Positions 35,813 to 45,815 of a stretch of DNA of 64,000 bases are shown here, one piece after another. The notes under the pieces are model-generated. The model was not told the DNA's origin. It worked only from the letters and a program-made list of their open reading frames with translations, and ran no database searches. The position numbers and the translations under genes are program-made. Position 1 is the first letter of the stretch; each line of letters begins with the position of its first letter. Origin of the DNA: Adhaeribacter aquaticus DSM 16391 (GTDB lineage Bacteria > Bacteroidota > Bacteroidia > Cytophagales > Hymenobacteraceae). The stretch is from contig NZ_KI421517.1 in the NCBI RefSeq assembly GCF_000473365.1, forward strand, positions 620,001-684,000, written 5' to 3'.

Positions 35813-36580
35813 TTATTCTACTATATTATCATCCTTCAACTTAACAGGGGTGCTCGTTCCGCGTATTTTGGAATTTAACATTTCTACGGATAACGAGAAG
35901 AACATAGCAAAATAAATATAGCCTTTTGGCACGTGCAAATGGGTAGCTTCCAATACCAGCATGACCCCAATCATAATTAAAAAGGCTAAAGCTAACATTT
36001 TTATGGTTGGGCGGTTGTTTACAAAATCAGCAATGTATTTAGAGAAGGCCAGCATAATTCCCATAGAAATAACAACCGCAATAATCATGATCAGAACATG
36101 ATCCACGAGACCCACTGCAGTTAAAATAGAGTCAAACGAGAAAACAATATCAACCATAATTATCTGTACTACTACTTTACCCAAGCTCTGAACAACTTTG
36201 GCCGGTCCATCATTACTCATTTCTTCCCCTTCTAACTTATGGTGTATTTCGGTGGTACTTTTAGCAATGAGAAATAAACCACCGGCTAATAAAATTAAAT
36301 CACGACCGGTAACCCCAAAATCTCCTTCTCTAAAAGGTAAATCCAGCACAAAAAGCGGTTCTTTTAAACCTACAATCCAGGAAATGGATAAAAGCAGCAA
36401 TATTCGGAAAATAAGAGCCAGGGTTAAACCAATTTTACGGGCTTTGCCTTGTTCCGAGGCCGGCAACTTGCTGGCTACAATAGAAATGAATATAATATTA
36501 TCAATACCCAATACTATTTCCATAAAGGTTAGGGTTAGCAAGCTAATCCAAGTATCGGCGGTAAGAAAGATATCAAACAT
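35813..36580 (-). CDS. TerC-family integral membrane protein
   Basis: 255 residues, about seven membrane spans. The conserved acidic membrane motifs are visible: LTFMEIVLGIDNIIFISI near the N-terminus and MVDIVFSFDSILTAVGL in the middle. TerC proteins (Alx, MeeF and relatives) are linked to manganese efflux during secretion and to metallating exported enzymes; some were first named for tellurite resistance. No ter operon is present, so metal homeostasis is the better guess. A hydrophilic cytosolic loop (EIHHKLEGEEMSNDGPAKVV) separates the two halves. It lies downstream of yajQ on the same strand, 134 nt apart. Confidence 0.9.
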   Translation of the reverse strand: MFDIFLTADTWISLLTLTFMEIVLGIDNIIFISIVASKLPASEQGKARKIGLTLALIFRILLLLSISWIVGLKEPLFVLDLPFREGDFGVTGRDLILLAGGLFLIAKSTTEIHHKLEGEEMSNDGPAKVVQSLGKVVVQIIMVDIVFSFDSILTAVGLVDHVLIMIIAVVISMGIMLAFSKYIADFVNNRPTIKMLALAFLIMIGVMLVLEATHLHVPKGYIYFAMFFSLSVEMLNSKIRGTSTPVKLKDDNIVE

Positions 36581-36714
36581 AGTTTTATTTTGTGTTTAGC
36601 GTGGTATATTCCGATAAATACTTTACAACCATTAATTTGTTTGGGTTTGCAGGAAATAAATGACCGCAAGCTAAAGAGGCCATAGGTAAAGTATTTTGGA
36701 AGACAAAAAGAACC

Positions 36715-37206
36715 TTAGGATTTCATGTTTACATATTGCAGGGGTAAACCCAGATCAGACCGGCGCAACAAACTAATGACCTCCTGTAGATCATCAATTT
36801 TTTTGCCGGTAACCCGAATTTGATCATCCATAATAGCAGCCTGTACTTTTATTTTGCTGTCTTTTATAAGCTTTATAATTTTTTTAGAAGTTTCTTTATC
36901 TACCCCGGCCTTAACCTTAATATCTTTCTTTATCATGGGTCCGGAAGGAAATTCTTCTTCACTAAAATCCAAAGCAGTAGCATCAATACCTTGTTTTACG
37001 GTTTTACTGATGATGATATCTTCAATATGCTTTACCCGCATAGAGTTTTCGGTAGTAACATGGATAACATTGGATTTCTTGTCTAATTCAATACTTCCTT
37101 TGGTATCCCGGAAATCGTATCGGGTTTGAATTTCCTTTTTTACCGTATTGATGGCGTTTTCCAAGGTTTGAGGATCTACTTTGCTTACAATATCAAAAGA
37201 GGCCAT
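36715..37206 (-). CDS. yajQ: YajQ-family nucleotide-binding protein
   Basis: 163 residues, full length for the YajQ/DUF520 family. It starts MASFDIVSKVDPQTLENAIN, with TRYDFRDTKGSIELDKK and the C-terminal IRVTGKKIDDLQEVISLLR, all family hallmarks. Members bind cyclic di-GMP or nucleotides and some bind tRNA. The exact role here is unknown. A TAACTTTG promoter box lies 58 nt upstream. terC follows on the same strand. Confidence 0.95.
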   Translation of the reverse strand: MASFDIVSKVDPQTLENAINTVKKEIQTRYDFRDTKGSIELDKKSNVIHVTTENSMRVKHIEDIIISKTVKQGIDATALDFSEEEFPSGPMIKKDIKVKAGVDKETSKKIIKLIKDSKIKVQAAIMDDQIRVTGKKIDDLQEVISLLRRSDLGLPLQYVNMKS

Positions 37207-37264
37207 GTTTATCTTTTAAGTTTAAATTAAATTTTTGAATGATTATTACACGTAGCAGGAAAAG

Positions 37265-37272
37265 CAAAGTTA
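37265..37272 (-). promoter_or_regulatory. Candidate -7 box for yajQ
   Basis: TAACTTTG on the minus strand, an exact TAnnTTTG match, 58 nt from the start codon. Confidence 0.45.
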
Positions 37273-37439
37273 GCATTTTAGGTAAACCCTGGTACTTTTC
37301 AGTTGGAATAGATTTGGTGTGCTTTATGGTTCTAAAAACTTGTTTAATTAAAACCCATAAATTTGGATGTAGCTAAAGCCAAATGATAGAATAAGACTAA
37401 TAAAATTTTATACCGATTAAGACCGAGGCGTAACCTCTG

Positions 37440-38036
37440 CTAGTACTTCCAGGCTGTAAAGCTATTTCCGGTTACTGCTATAGCCGAATTTGGGTCTGGT
37501 ACTTCTTCGTTTTCCTGCTTTCCACTCCACACGGCATACACTATTCCTAAAGCCAATACAAACAGAAATGGCAGCAGAATATTCAGGTATAAAAACTTAC
37601 GATGGGTAGTATGCCGGTGCTCACCCACCAGAAAATAGGCTATTAAAAAAACAACGCTTAAAACAAAGATGGGTGTTGTGAGAAAAATCATGAGGGAACT
37701 ACCCCACCATTGCTCAAACAAAAATACCAGGCTTAAACAAGCCATAGCGTTGGCTAAACTGCTAAAAGCACCCAGCAAAGCTAATCGTAGATGAGAAAAA
37801 ATATAAACCAGCGAAAGCCCAATCTGCAAAATCAACAGCAAGGCCATAACTGATAAGGAAAAGACAAACACAACATCTTGTCCTATCAAATGCATGAGTT
37901 TTAAAACTACTCCTAACAAAACGCCCATACCAGTTAGTAATAAGCCAGAAGTAAAAGCGTTAATTATGGCATTTAGATGTGCATTTACAGAACTTCTAAA
38001 ACCGGTATTACCTTTGAGGGCGGCGGCATTTTCCAT
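37440..38036 (-). CDS. Hypothetical multi-span membrane protein
   Basis: 198 residues with about six hydrophobic segments, for example AFTSGLLLTGMGVLLGVVLK, VVFVFSLSVMALLLILQIGL, MIFLTTPIFVLSVVFLIAYF and YLNILLPFLFVLALGIVYAV. A His-rich loop (GEHRHTTHRK) precedes the last span. No transporter motif is recognised. It is divergent from mfd with a 150-nt gap. The family is unknown; I cannot suggest a function. Confidence 0.7.
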   Translation of the reverse strand: MENAAALKGNTGFRSSVNAHLNAIINAFTSGLLLTGMGVLLGVVLKLMHLIGQDVVFVFSLSVMALLLILQIGLSLVYIFSHLRLALLGAFSSLANAMACLSLVFLFEQWWGSSLMIFLTTPIFVLSVVFLIAYFLVGEHRHTTHRKFLYLNILLPFLFVLALGIVYAVWSGKQENEEVPDPNSAIAVTGNSFTAWKY

Positions 38037-38152
38037 AGAATTCTACTTTACAGTATCCCGATTACTTAATATTACGAATTTATTCTGAAAACGATATTCT
38101 GACAGTTAAGGAAACATCAGGCAATACTAAGGAGTAAGAGCACAAAAAGCCG

Positions 38153-38160
38153 TATCTTTG
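38153..38160 (+). promoter_or_regulatory. Candidate -7 box for mfd
   Basis: TATCTTTG, an exact TAnnTTTG match, 29 nt before the TTG start of mfd. Confidence 0.55.
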
Positions 38161-38189
38161 CACTTTCATTAAGTAAAGGAATCAACGCA

Positions 38190-41100
38190 TTGAAAATAAA
38201 AGATTTCCTGGACCTTTACCGCCACGATGCCTTGGTACAAACCATTGCCGAACGGTTAAAGTCTGATCCAATATATCATATTCACCTGAAAGGGTTAGTG
38301 GGCAGTTTGGATGCTGCATTGGCTGCTGCTGTCTCAACCTTGCTGGACGATAGCCATCACCTGTTTATTCTACACGATAAAGAGGAGGCCGCTTACTTTC
38401 ACGCCGATTTGCAGAATATTACAGACGGTGAAAAAGAAGTATTATTGTTTCCTTCGTCTTACAAACGGGCCTACTCTTTTGATGAGACCGAGAACGCTAA
38501 TATTTTAATGCGGGCTGAGGTACTAAACCATTTAAATAATAAAACCGGCAAAGGTTTATTAATAGTAACGTATCCAGAAGCCCTTACCGAAAAGGTAATC
38601 AATAAAAAGTCGCTGGTAGAAAATACGTTTGGTGTAAAAGTAGGCGAGAAGCTTGATACCAACTTTTTAACGGAGGTATTAACTGAGTATGATTTTGAGC
38701 GCACTGAGTTTGTGTATGAAGCCGGCCAATTTGCTATCAGAGGGGGCATTGTAGATATTTTTTCTTACGCAAACGACTTACCTTACCGAATTGAATTATT
38801 CGGCGACGAGATTGAAAGCATCCGGACTTTTAATCCTAATACCCAACTTTCGGTAGAAACTAAAAAACATGTTTCCATTGTACCTAACGTGCAAACCAAG
38901 TTGTTGCAGGAAACCCGGGAGCCTTTTTTACAATTTATCTCGGATAGTACTAAAATCTGGTTTAAAGATGCAAAACAGGCCTTTGATGTTATTGATGAAT
39001 CGTTTGACAAGGCCAATCAGGCCTTTGAGTACCTCATGCTAACCAGTGGCAATACGCAAATTGTTTCCAAGCCAGAAGACCTATTCGAAAGCAGCAAAAC
39101 CTTTAAGAAGCACCTGGATAATTATGTAACGGTAGAGTTTGGCAAGCGCTTCCATTTTAAAGCAAATGAAGTTATTACCTGGCAGGCCAAGCCACAACCT
39201 TCCTTTAATAAAGATTTTCAATTACTGGTAAACAACCTACACGAAAACCAGGGCCAGGATTTAGTCAATATTATTTCGTCGGATTCGCCGCGTCAAATTG
39301 ATCGACTGACCACTATTTTTGACGAACTGGACCACGATGTACGGTTCCAGCACCTGGCTATTTCGGTGCGCGAAGGCTTTGTAGACCATATCCTGAAACT
39401 TGCGCTATACACCGATCACCAATTATTTGAGCGCTATTATAAGTACAAAACCAAGGAGAAGTTTTCTAAAACCAAAGCCTTAACGTTAAAAGAACTACGC
39501 GCCCTCTCTCCCGGCGATTATGTAACGCACGTAGATTACGGTATTGGCCGCTTTGCCGGTTTAGAGAAGGTGGACGTTGGCGGACGGTTGCAGGAAGCCA
39601 TTAGGCTGGTATACCGCGACGACGATTTGCTTTATGTGAGTATTCACGCATTGCATAAAATCAGCAAATATACCGGCAAAGAAGGCACCCCTCCTGCCAT
39701 GAGTAAACTGGGTTCGCCGGAGTGGGAAAACAAGAAGTCGCGGGTTAAGAAAAAAGTTAAAGATATAGCAGAGGAGTTAATAAAGCTCTATGCTAAACGC
39801 AAAACCGCTCCTGGCTACGCTTTTACCCGAGACGGTTTTCTACAGGCCGAGCTAGAGTCGTCGTTTATTTATGAAGACACCCCGGACCAGGGCAAAGCCA
39901 CCGAAGATGTAAAAGCCGATATGGAGCAACCCCACCCGATGGACCGGCTGGTTTGTGGCGACGTGGGCTTTGGGAAAACCGAAGTAGCTATCCGGGCTGC
40001 CTTTAAGGCTGCCTGCGATGGCAAACAGGTAGCGGTTTTAGTACCCACTACTATCCTGGCCATGCAGCACTACAAAACGTTCCGCGACCGCCTGGAAAAA
40101 TTTCCGGTAAATGTGGAGTTTATTAACCGTTTTAAAACCGCCAAAGATATTAAGGAAACCCTTAAACGCGTAGCAGAAGGCAAAACCGATATATTAATAG
40201 GAACTCACCGCATTGCCAGCAAAGACGTAAAATTTAAGGATTTGGGGTTGATGATTATTGATGAAGAGCAGAAGTTTGGGGTAAAGGTAAAAGAACGTTT
40301 GAAAGAAATGCGGGTAAACGTAGACTCTTTAACCTTAACGGCCACCCCTATTCCCCGTACCCTGCATTTCTCATTAATGGGAGCCCGAGATTTGTCGGTT
40401 ATTGCCACTCCCCCGCCTAATCGTCAACCGGTAACTACGGAACTACATGTTTTCGACCAGACTATTATCAGGGATGCTATCATGAATGAGTTGAAACGCG
40501 GTGGCCAGGTATTTTTTGTGCATAACCGGGTTAGCGACATTGAAGAAATGGCGAACCTGATTTTAAAACTGGTACCGGATGCCCGAGTAAGTTATGCTCA
40601 CGGCCAAATGGAAGGCGAGCAACTGGAAAAGCGCATGATGAAATTTGTGGAAGGCGAATACGATGTGCTGGTTTCTACCAATATAATCGAGTCGGGGCTG
40701 GATATTCCGAATGCCAATACCATTATTATAAACCGGGCGCACATGTTTGGCCTCAGCGATTTGCACCAGATGCGGGGTCGGGTGGGTCGTTCCAATAAAA
40801 AAGCTTATTGTATATTATTAACGCCGCCCGTTTCAGGTTTACCTTCGGATGCCCGTAAGCGCTTAAGCACCCTGGAAGAATTCTCTGACTTAGGGGAAGG
40901 CTTTAAAATTGCTATGCGCGATCTGGATATTCGGGGAGCTGGTAATCTATTAGGAGGTGAACAAAGCGGTTTTATTAACGATTTAGGCTTTGAGATGTAC
41001 CACCAAATTCTGGATGATGCCGTGAAAGAACTAAAGGAAACTGAATTCCGCGATTTGTTCCTGGGAACAGAAAAAGACTTGAACCAGTTTTTAGATGTGG

Positions 41101-41555
41101 TGCGCGAATGTACGCTGGAAACCGATATGGAGATATTAATACCAGACACTTACGTAAGCAATATCTCGGAACGGTTAAATCTCTACAGCAAACTAGACCG
41201 GGTAAAAGACCTGGAAAGCCTGGACAAAATTGTCAATAGCATTACCGACCGTTTCGGGCCATTACCACGGGAGGTTGTGCAACTCGTTGACATTGTAAAA
41301 TTGCGCTGGGAGGCGCAAAAATTTGGTTTTGAGAAGTTAACAATTAAAAAAGAAACCATGAAAGGCTACCTGCCTACAGAAAAAAACGAAGCTTATTTCC
41401 AGAGCGAGCAGTTTGGTAAAATATTAAAATACGTGCAACAACACAGCCGTAACAGCCGCCTGAAAGATAGCAAGGATAAATTAATTGTTATATTTGATAA
41501 GGTAAATTCAGTAGATAAAGCAAAAGGAATTTTTACTGATTTGCTAGCCATCTAA
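38190..41555 (+). CDS. mfd: Transcription-repair coupling factor Mfd
   Basis: 1121 residues, full length, TTG start preceded at a good distance by AAAGGA. The N-terminal UvrB-like module (about 1-300) has FAIRGGIVDIFSY. The CarD-like RNA-polymerase interaction domain is at about 430-500 (LRALSPGDYVTHVDYGIGRF). The translocase follows with VCGDVGFGKTEVAIRAAF, MIIDEEQKFG, TATPIPRTLHFSLMGARDLS and GRVGRSNKKAYC, then the TRCF C-terminal domain. It removes stalled RNA polymerase at DNA lesions and recruits UvrA. It is monocistronic and is followed by an unusually long hairpin. Confidence 0.97.
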   Translation: MKIKDFLDLYRHDALVQTIAERLKSDPIYHIHLKGLVGSLDAALAAAVSTLLDDSHHLFILHDKEEAAYFHADLQNITDGEKEVLLFPSSYKRAYSFDETENANILMRAEVLNHLNNKTGKGLLIVTYPEALTEKVINKKSLVENTFGVKVGEKLDTNFLTEVLTEYDFERTEFVYEAGQFAIRGGIVDIFSYANDLPYRIELFGDEIESIRTFNPNTQLSVETKKHVSIVPNVQTKLLQETREPFLQFISDSTKIWFKDAKQAFDVIDESFDKANQAFEYLMLTSGNTQIVSKPEDLFESSKTFKKHLDNYVTVEFGKRFHFKANEVITWQAKPQPSFNKDFQLLVNNLHENQGQDLVNIISSDSPRQIDRLTTIFDELDHDVRFQHLAISVREGFVDHILKLALYTDHQLFERYYKYKTKEKFSKTKALTLKELRALSPGDYVTHVDYGIGRFAGLEKVDVGGRLQEAIRLVYRDDDLLYVSIHALHKISKYTGKEGTPPAMSKLGSPEWENKKSRVKKKVKDIAEELIKLYAKRKTAPGYAFTRDGFLQAELESSFIYEDTPDQGKATEDVKADMEQPHPMDRLVCGDVGFGKTEVAIRAAFKAACDGKQVAVLVPTTILAMQHYKTFRDRLEKFPVNVEFINRFKTAKDIKETLKRVAEGKTDILIGTHRIASKDVKFKDLGLMIIDEEQKFGVKVKERLKEMRVNVDSLTLTATPIPRTLHFSLMGARDLSVIATPPPNRQPVTTELHVFDQTIIRDAIMNELKRGGQVFFVHNRVSDIEEMANLILKLVPDARVSYAHGQMEGEQLEKRMMKFVEGEYDVLVSTNIIESGLDIPNANTIIINRAHMFGLSDLHQMRGRVGRSNKKAYCILLTPPVSGLPSDARKRLSTLEEFSDLGEGFKIAMRDLDIRGAGNLLGGEQSGFINDLGFEMYHQILDDAVKELKETEFRDLFLGTEKDLNQFLDVVRECTLETDMEILIPDTYVSNISERLNLYSKLDRVKDLESLDKIVNSITDRFGPLPREVVQLVDIVKLRWEAQKFGFEKLTIKKETMKGYLPTEKNEAYFQSEQFGKILKYVQQHSRNSRLKDSKDKLIVIFDKVNSVDKAKGIFTDLLAI

Positions 41556-41570
41556 TAATTGTAAACTACT

Positions 41571-41636
41571 AAAATTAAGAGGCCTTTTAAAAAGTATATA
41601 GTAGGTTATATACTTTTTAAAAGGCCTCTTAATTTT
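41571..41636. terminator. Very long perfect hairpin after mfd
   Basis: A 30-bp perfect inverted repeat (41571-41600 with 41607-41636) around the 6-nt loop GTAGGT. It is AT-rich with a central AGGCCT block in each arm. It lies 15 nt after the mfd stop and 25 nt before the stop of the convergent gene. It probably terminates both, but its length and symmetry exceed that need. Confidence 0.8.
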
Positions 41637-41661
41637 GATTACTAAATAAGTTATTTAACTT

Positions 41662-42057
41662 TTAAACAGAGCGTAGCCATTGTGCGGCATGTTCATAATC
41701 ATAAAAGGTTTTCACAAAACCTTCATTGGTGTGATTTAATGTTTTATCAGTAGAAAGTTGGCTAAAAACACTTGGTGAGTAAACCCAGCCAAACCATTTC
41801 ATCCCGGCATCCCGCATGCGCGGAAACCAATCTACCGCCACCCATTCAGAAGCACCTGACCATATACCCTGCACATGGGTGTTATCATTCAGTACCCGGT
41901 CAGAAGAATATTGTTTCAGGGCTTGTAAAATATCCTCACATCCCTCCTTTACTGTTCTTACCGTATTAAAACCTAACCAGTTCGCATAAATCCATTTCCC
42001 TTCTGTATCATAGGAAATTTCTATAAATGGTTTACGAACCAACACTTCAAGTGCCAT
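41662..42057 (-). CDS. Small SpoIIAA/STAS-like hypothetical protein
   Basis: 131 residues, probably a compact alpha/beta protein. Visible segments are the strand FIEISYDTEGKWIYANWLG, a helix GCEDILQALKQYSSDRVLND, then EWVAVDWFPRMRDAGMKWFGWVY and the end FVKTFYDYEHAAQWLRS. The strand-helix layout and the final F-x-D-x-x-x-A-x-x-W-L ending resemble SpoIIAA-like (STAS-fold) Bacteroidota proteins. No phosphorylation serine can be pointed to. It is cytosolic and of unknown function. It converges on mfd. Confidence 0.6.
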   Translation of the reverse strand: MALEVLVRKPFIEISYDTEGKWIYANWLGFNTVRTVKEGCEDILQALKQYSSDRVLNDNTHVQGIWSGASEWVAVDWFPRMRDAGMKWFGWVYSPSVFSQLSTDKTLNHTNEGFVKTFYDYEHAAQWLRSV

Positions 42058-42359
42058 ACGTTTTTGCCCTACTAGATTTTTAATGTATTATAAAGGTTAT
42101 TCATTAAACCCGCTACCTATAGCCAATGCTGCTACTCAATGCTTGTCTTCACTATCTCCTATTCAATTCAACCCCAAAACTCCTGAAGTATGAATTGCAC
42201 GAATAAGTATTACTACGTAGATATTTAAAGAAAGCGTAAATCTGCAAACTTTATTTCTTATTTTCTGTTTTTAAGCATTTTTTTTAAATCCAACCGATAA
42301 AACCTTTACATTTACTTACAAAGCCTATTTCCTGAATTTCAATTACATTCAGTTACCCC
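42058..42359. other. Divergent intergenic region before the PAS kinase
   Basis: 302 nt of AT-rich DNA. I see no gene, strong hairpin or exact promoter box. Confidence 0.45.
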
Positions 42360-45300
42360 ATGATATCGAATCTGCCCGATTCCAGTATTAACTTTAGAGC
42401 AATTTTCAGAGCTTTACCAGGTCTTCTTGTTGCTGTTTCGCCAGAGTTTAAAATACTGGCAGTCAGCAAAAGTTTTGAGCGGGTTAGCGGCACTACTGAG
42501 TCTGACCTTATTGGCACTTGCATGGCAGAATTTTGTGCTAAATTTTTACCCGGCACCGTATCTGACCATCAGCAAAAATGGCAAAACTCTTTAAATTTTC
42601 TTATCCAATACCAGAAGCCACATAATCTGGGAACAGATTGCATTACGGTAGCCATCCCGCATGGCCAAAGTGAAACAAAATACTGGCACACAGTAAATAC
42701 GCCGGTTTTTGATGAGCTAGGGCAACTACTATATATTTTGCATGAAGCGAAAGATATAACCAATGAGTATTTAGCATCTCAGGAAGCTAAACAAAACAAG
42801 GAACGCTTCGAAACCTTATCATTAGCTACCAATGATGCTGTTTGGGACTGGAACCTGGAGACCGATGTTATTACCTGGAACGAAGCCTATAAAACCTTAT
42901 TTGGTTATATTCAAATAGACGCTACCCTTACCTCCTGGTACCACCTCATTCATCCTGAAGACCGGGATAGGGTATCCGCAAGTTTACAAAAAGTTAAAGC
43001 TAACGGTGATAAGTTCTGGTCAGATGAATACCGGTTTTTATGTGCCGACGGTTCCTATTGTTTTATTCTGGACCGGGGCTATTTGCATTACGATCAACAG
43101 GGAAAACCATGCCGCATGATCGGTTCCATGCTGGATATAACCCTGCAGAAGAAGTATGAAAAACAATTACAGGAACAAGCGGATTTCTTTCAGTTTTTAG
43201 CTGATTCCGTTCCTACTTTTATTTGGACGACTAATCCTGATGGCGTTACAGATTACCGGAATAAATATTACCTGGATTACGTAGGCAAAGATAAATCTGC
43301 CACTTTTCATTTCTCAGAACTTCTGCCTCCTGACACCAGGGAGCAAGTTGCAACCCAATGGCGTACTAACCTGATGCTAGGCCAGCCTTTTGAAATGGAA
43401 GTCCATATTAGGGCTAAAAACGGGGAATACCGCTGGACATTAGCCCGGGCCACTCCTAAATATAATACCAATGGAGAAATAATTAAGTGGGTAGGAACGG
43501 CAACCGATATTGATGCCCAGAAAAAACTAAATGAGCATTTAATAGAAAGCACTAAACGTTTTCAGTTCTTATCAGATACTGTTCCCGCCTTTATCTGGAC
43601 CAGCAACCCGGATGGCACCACCGATTATCGGAATAAACATTATTATAACTACATAGGCAAACACCAGGTAAATAATCCTGATTTTGACTGGTCTACAGTT
43701 ATTCATCCGGAAGACCGGGAAGACACAGTTAATAAATGGATTCAATCGGTAAATACCGGGCGGCCTTACGAAATAGAACACCGCATTCATTCTGAAAGTG
43801 GCGAGTTTCGCTGGATTCTTTCCCGGGCCCATGCCATGCGTGATGAAGCTGGTGCCATTGTAAAATGGTTTGGTACATCTATTGATATTCAGGAACAAAA
43901 AGAAGTACAACAGGTAATTCTGGAGCGGGATGCGTATCTGCAACGCATGCTTTCGGATGCACCAATTTTGTTTTTCATGCTCCGGACGGAAAACTTAGTT
44001 TGCGCTTTTACCAACCCTAGCTTTAATAAATTATACAATAACCGGACTTTTATAGGTTTACCGGCCAAAGAGGCCTGGCCAGAACTGGAAGCTCAAGATT
44101 TTATTCACATTATTGAAAATGTATACCATTCAGGCACAGCCTATAAAAGCAATGAGTATCCTTTAAATTATGACCGCTACGGTAATGGGGAAATGGATTC
44201 CGGCTTTTTTAATTTTTCTATTCAACCCCTTTTAAATGAAAAAGGGCAAGTAGAAGGCGTTATGTGCTTTGCGGTAGAAGTTACAGAGCAGGTACTGGCC
44301 AAGCATCAGGCCCAGGCGCTGGCAAACCGCCTCCAGCACGAAAAAGAAAATTTCCGGTTCTTAGCTGAGTCTGTACCCCAACTGGTTTGGTCGGCTCACC
44401 CAGATGGTTCTGTAGATTACTTTAGCCAACAATGGCAGCAATATACAGGCGTAGATCCGTTGCAAAGTCTAGGTTGGGGCTGGGAGGATGCTTTATACCC
44501 GGAAGACTTACCGCTTACCCTGGTAAAATGGAATAATTCGGCCAAAACCGGCGAACCCTACGAAATAGAATACCGGTTGCGCAAATTTGATGGTACTTAC
44601 CGTTGGTTTTTGGGCCGAGGAGTTCCCATGCGCGATCAGTATGGCACTATTGTTAAATGGTTTGGCACCTGTACTGACATTCACGAACAAAAACTTATTC
44701 AGGAAAAACTGGAAGAAAGTACCAACCGTTTCCGCTTCCTGGCCGAAGCTATGCCACAAAAAGTCTGGACCGCCCAAGCTGATGGTTATATAGATTATTT
44801 TAACCAGCATTGGCTAACTTATACAGGCCTATCATTTGAGAACCTAAAAGGCTTTGGCTGGACGAAAGCTTTTCATCCTGAAGACCAGCACTTAACCACC
44901 GTAATCTGGGAAAATGCGCTACAACAAGCTACTGATTTTCAGATGGAACACCGGCTGGTAAATGCCGATGGAACCTACCGGTGGCACTTAAGCCGGGGTA
45001 TTCCCATGAAAAATGATACAGGGGAAGTGGCAATGTGGGTAGGCACCAACACCGATATTCATGAGCAAAAAATAGCCCAGCAAAATTTAATTGCTATCAA
45101 TAATGAGCTTACAAAACGGAATGATGACTTAGACCGGTTTGTTTATACCGCTTCGCACGATTTAAAACTTCCTATTATTAACATGGGAAGCATTTTTGAA
45201 GAGTTAGTCGCCAATTGTGAATTTACAGATCCGGATAATGTGAAACTTATTCAAATGTTTCATAAATCGCTGGAACAGATACATACCACTATTACAGACT

Positions 45301-45794
45301 TATCCGAGATAGCTAAAATCCAGAAGAATATAGATGCCGAAACAGAAGAAATAAATGTACCAGAACTTCTGGAAGAGGTAAAGTTGAGTATTCAGGAAAT
45401 GATTAAAACCGCTGGTGCTACCATTCTAACAGATTTTACAGGCTGTCCTAAAATAAATTTTTCCCGGGCTAATTTGCGGAGCATTTTGTATAACCTGGTG
45501 AGTAATGCCATTAAATATGCCTCACCTGAACGGCTGCCTGTAGTAAAAATCAGTATAACTCCCCAGGATGATTATAACGTATTGAGCGTGCAGGATAACG
45601 GCCTGGGCCTCAATTTAGACCAACATCAAAATAAGCTTTTTCAAATGTTTAAACGCTTCCATAACCATGTACCGGGTACAGGCTTAGGGCTTTATATTAT
45701 AAACCGGATAATGCAAAATAACAACGGGTATGTTCAGGTAGAAAGCAAAGAAAATGAAGGCAGCACTTTCCGGGTTTATTTTAAAATGATTTAA
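42360..45794 (+). CDS. Multi-PAS sensor histidine kinase
   Basis: 1144 residues, cytosolic, no membrane span. About seven PAS/PAC units precede the kinase. Units 3 and 4 are close paralogues (QFLADSVPTFIWTTNPDG and QFLSDTVPAFIWTSNPDG, both then TDYRNK); units 6 and 7 also resemble each other (HPDGSVDYFSQQW, QADGYIDYFNQHW). The HisKA phospho-acceptor is in VYTASHDLKLPIINMGS. The HATPase shows the N box in ILYNLVSNAIKYA, the G1 box in VQDNGLGLNL and the G2 box in GTGLGLYII. The ending VQVESKENEGSTFRVYFKM is normal. A response regulator gene starts 21 nt downstream and is its likely partner. Confidence 0.95.
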   Translation: MISNLPDSSINFRAIFRALPGLLVAVSPEFKILAVSKSFERVSGTTESDLIGTCMAEFCAKFLPGTVSDHQQKWQNSLNFLIQYQKPHNLGTDCITVAIPHGQSETKYWHTVNTPVFDELGQLLYILHEAKDITNEYLASQEAKQNKERFETLSLATNDAVWDWNLETDVITWNEAYKTLFGYIQIDATLTSWYHLIHPEDRDRVSASLQKVKANGDKFWSDEYRFLCADGSYCFILDRGYLHYDQQGKPCRMIGSMLDITLQKKYEKQLQEQADFFQFLADSVPTFIWTTNPDGVTDYRNKYYLDYVGKDKSATFHFSELLPPDTREQVATQWRTNLMLGQPFEMEVHIRAKNGEYRWTLARATPKYNTNGEIIKWVGTATDIDAQKKLNEHLIESTKRFQFLSDTVPAFIWTSNPDGTTDYRNKHYYNYIGKHQVNNPDFDWSTVIHPEDREDTVNKWIQSVNTGRPYEIEHRIHSESGEFRWILSRAHAMRDEAGAIVKWFGTSIDIQEQKEVQQVILERDAYLQRMLSDAPILFFMLRTENLVCAFTNPSFNKLYNNRTFIGLPAKEAWPELEAQDFIHIIENVYHSGTAYKSNEYPLNYDRYGNGEMDSGFFNFSIQPLLNEKGQVEGVMCFAVEVTEQVLAKHQAQALANRLQHEKENFRFLAESVPQLVWSAHPDGSVDYFSQQWQQYTGVDPLQSLGWGWEDALYPEDLPLTLVKWNNSAKTGEPYEIEYRLRKFDGTYRWFLGRGVPMRDQYGTIVKWFGTCTDIHEQKLIQEKLEESTNRFRFLAEAMPQKVWTAQADGYIDYFNQHWLTYTGLSFENLKGFGWTKAFHPEDQHLTTVIWENALQQATDFQMEHRLVNADGTYRWHLSRGIPMKNDTGEVAMWVGTNTDIHEQKIAQQNLIAINNELTKRNDDLDRFVYTASHDLKLPIINMGSIFEELVANCEFTDPDNVKLIQMFHKSLEQIHTTITDLSEIAKIQKNIDAETEEINVPELLEEVKLSIQEMIKTAGATILTDFTGCPKINFSRANLRSILYNLVSNAIKYASPERLPVVKISITPQDDYNVLSVQDNGLGLNLDQHQNKLFQMFKRFHNHVPGTGLGLYIINRIMQNNNGYVQVESKENEGSTFRVYFKMI

Positions 45795-45815
45795 AAAAAT
45801 TACTAGCTTTACCGA

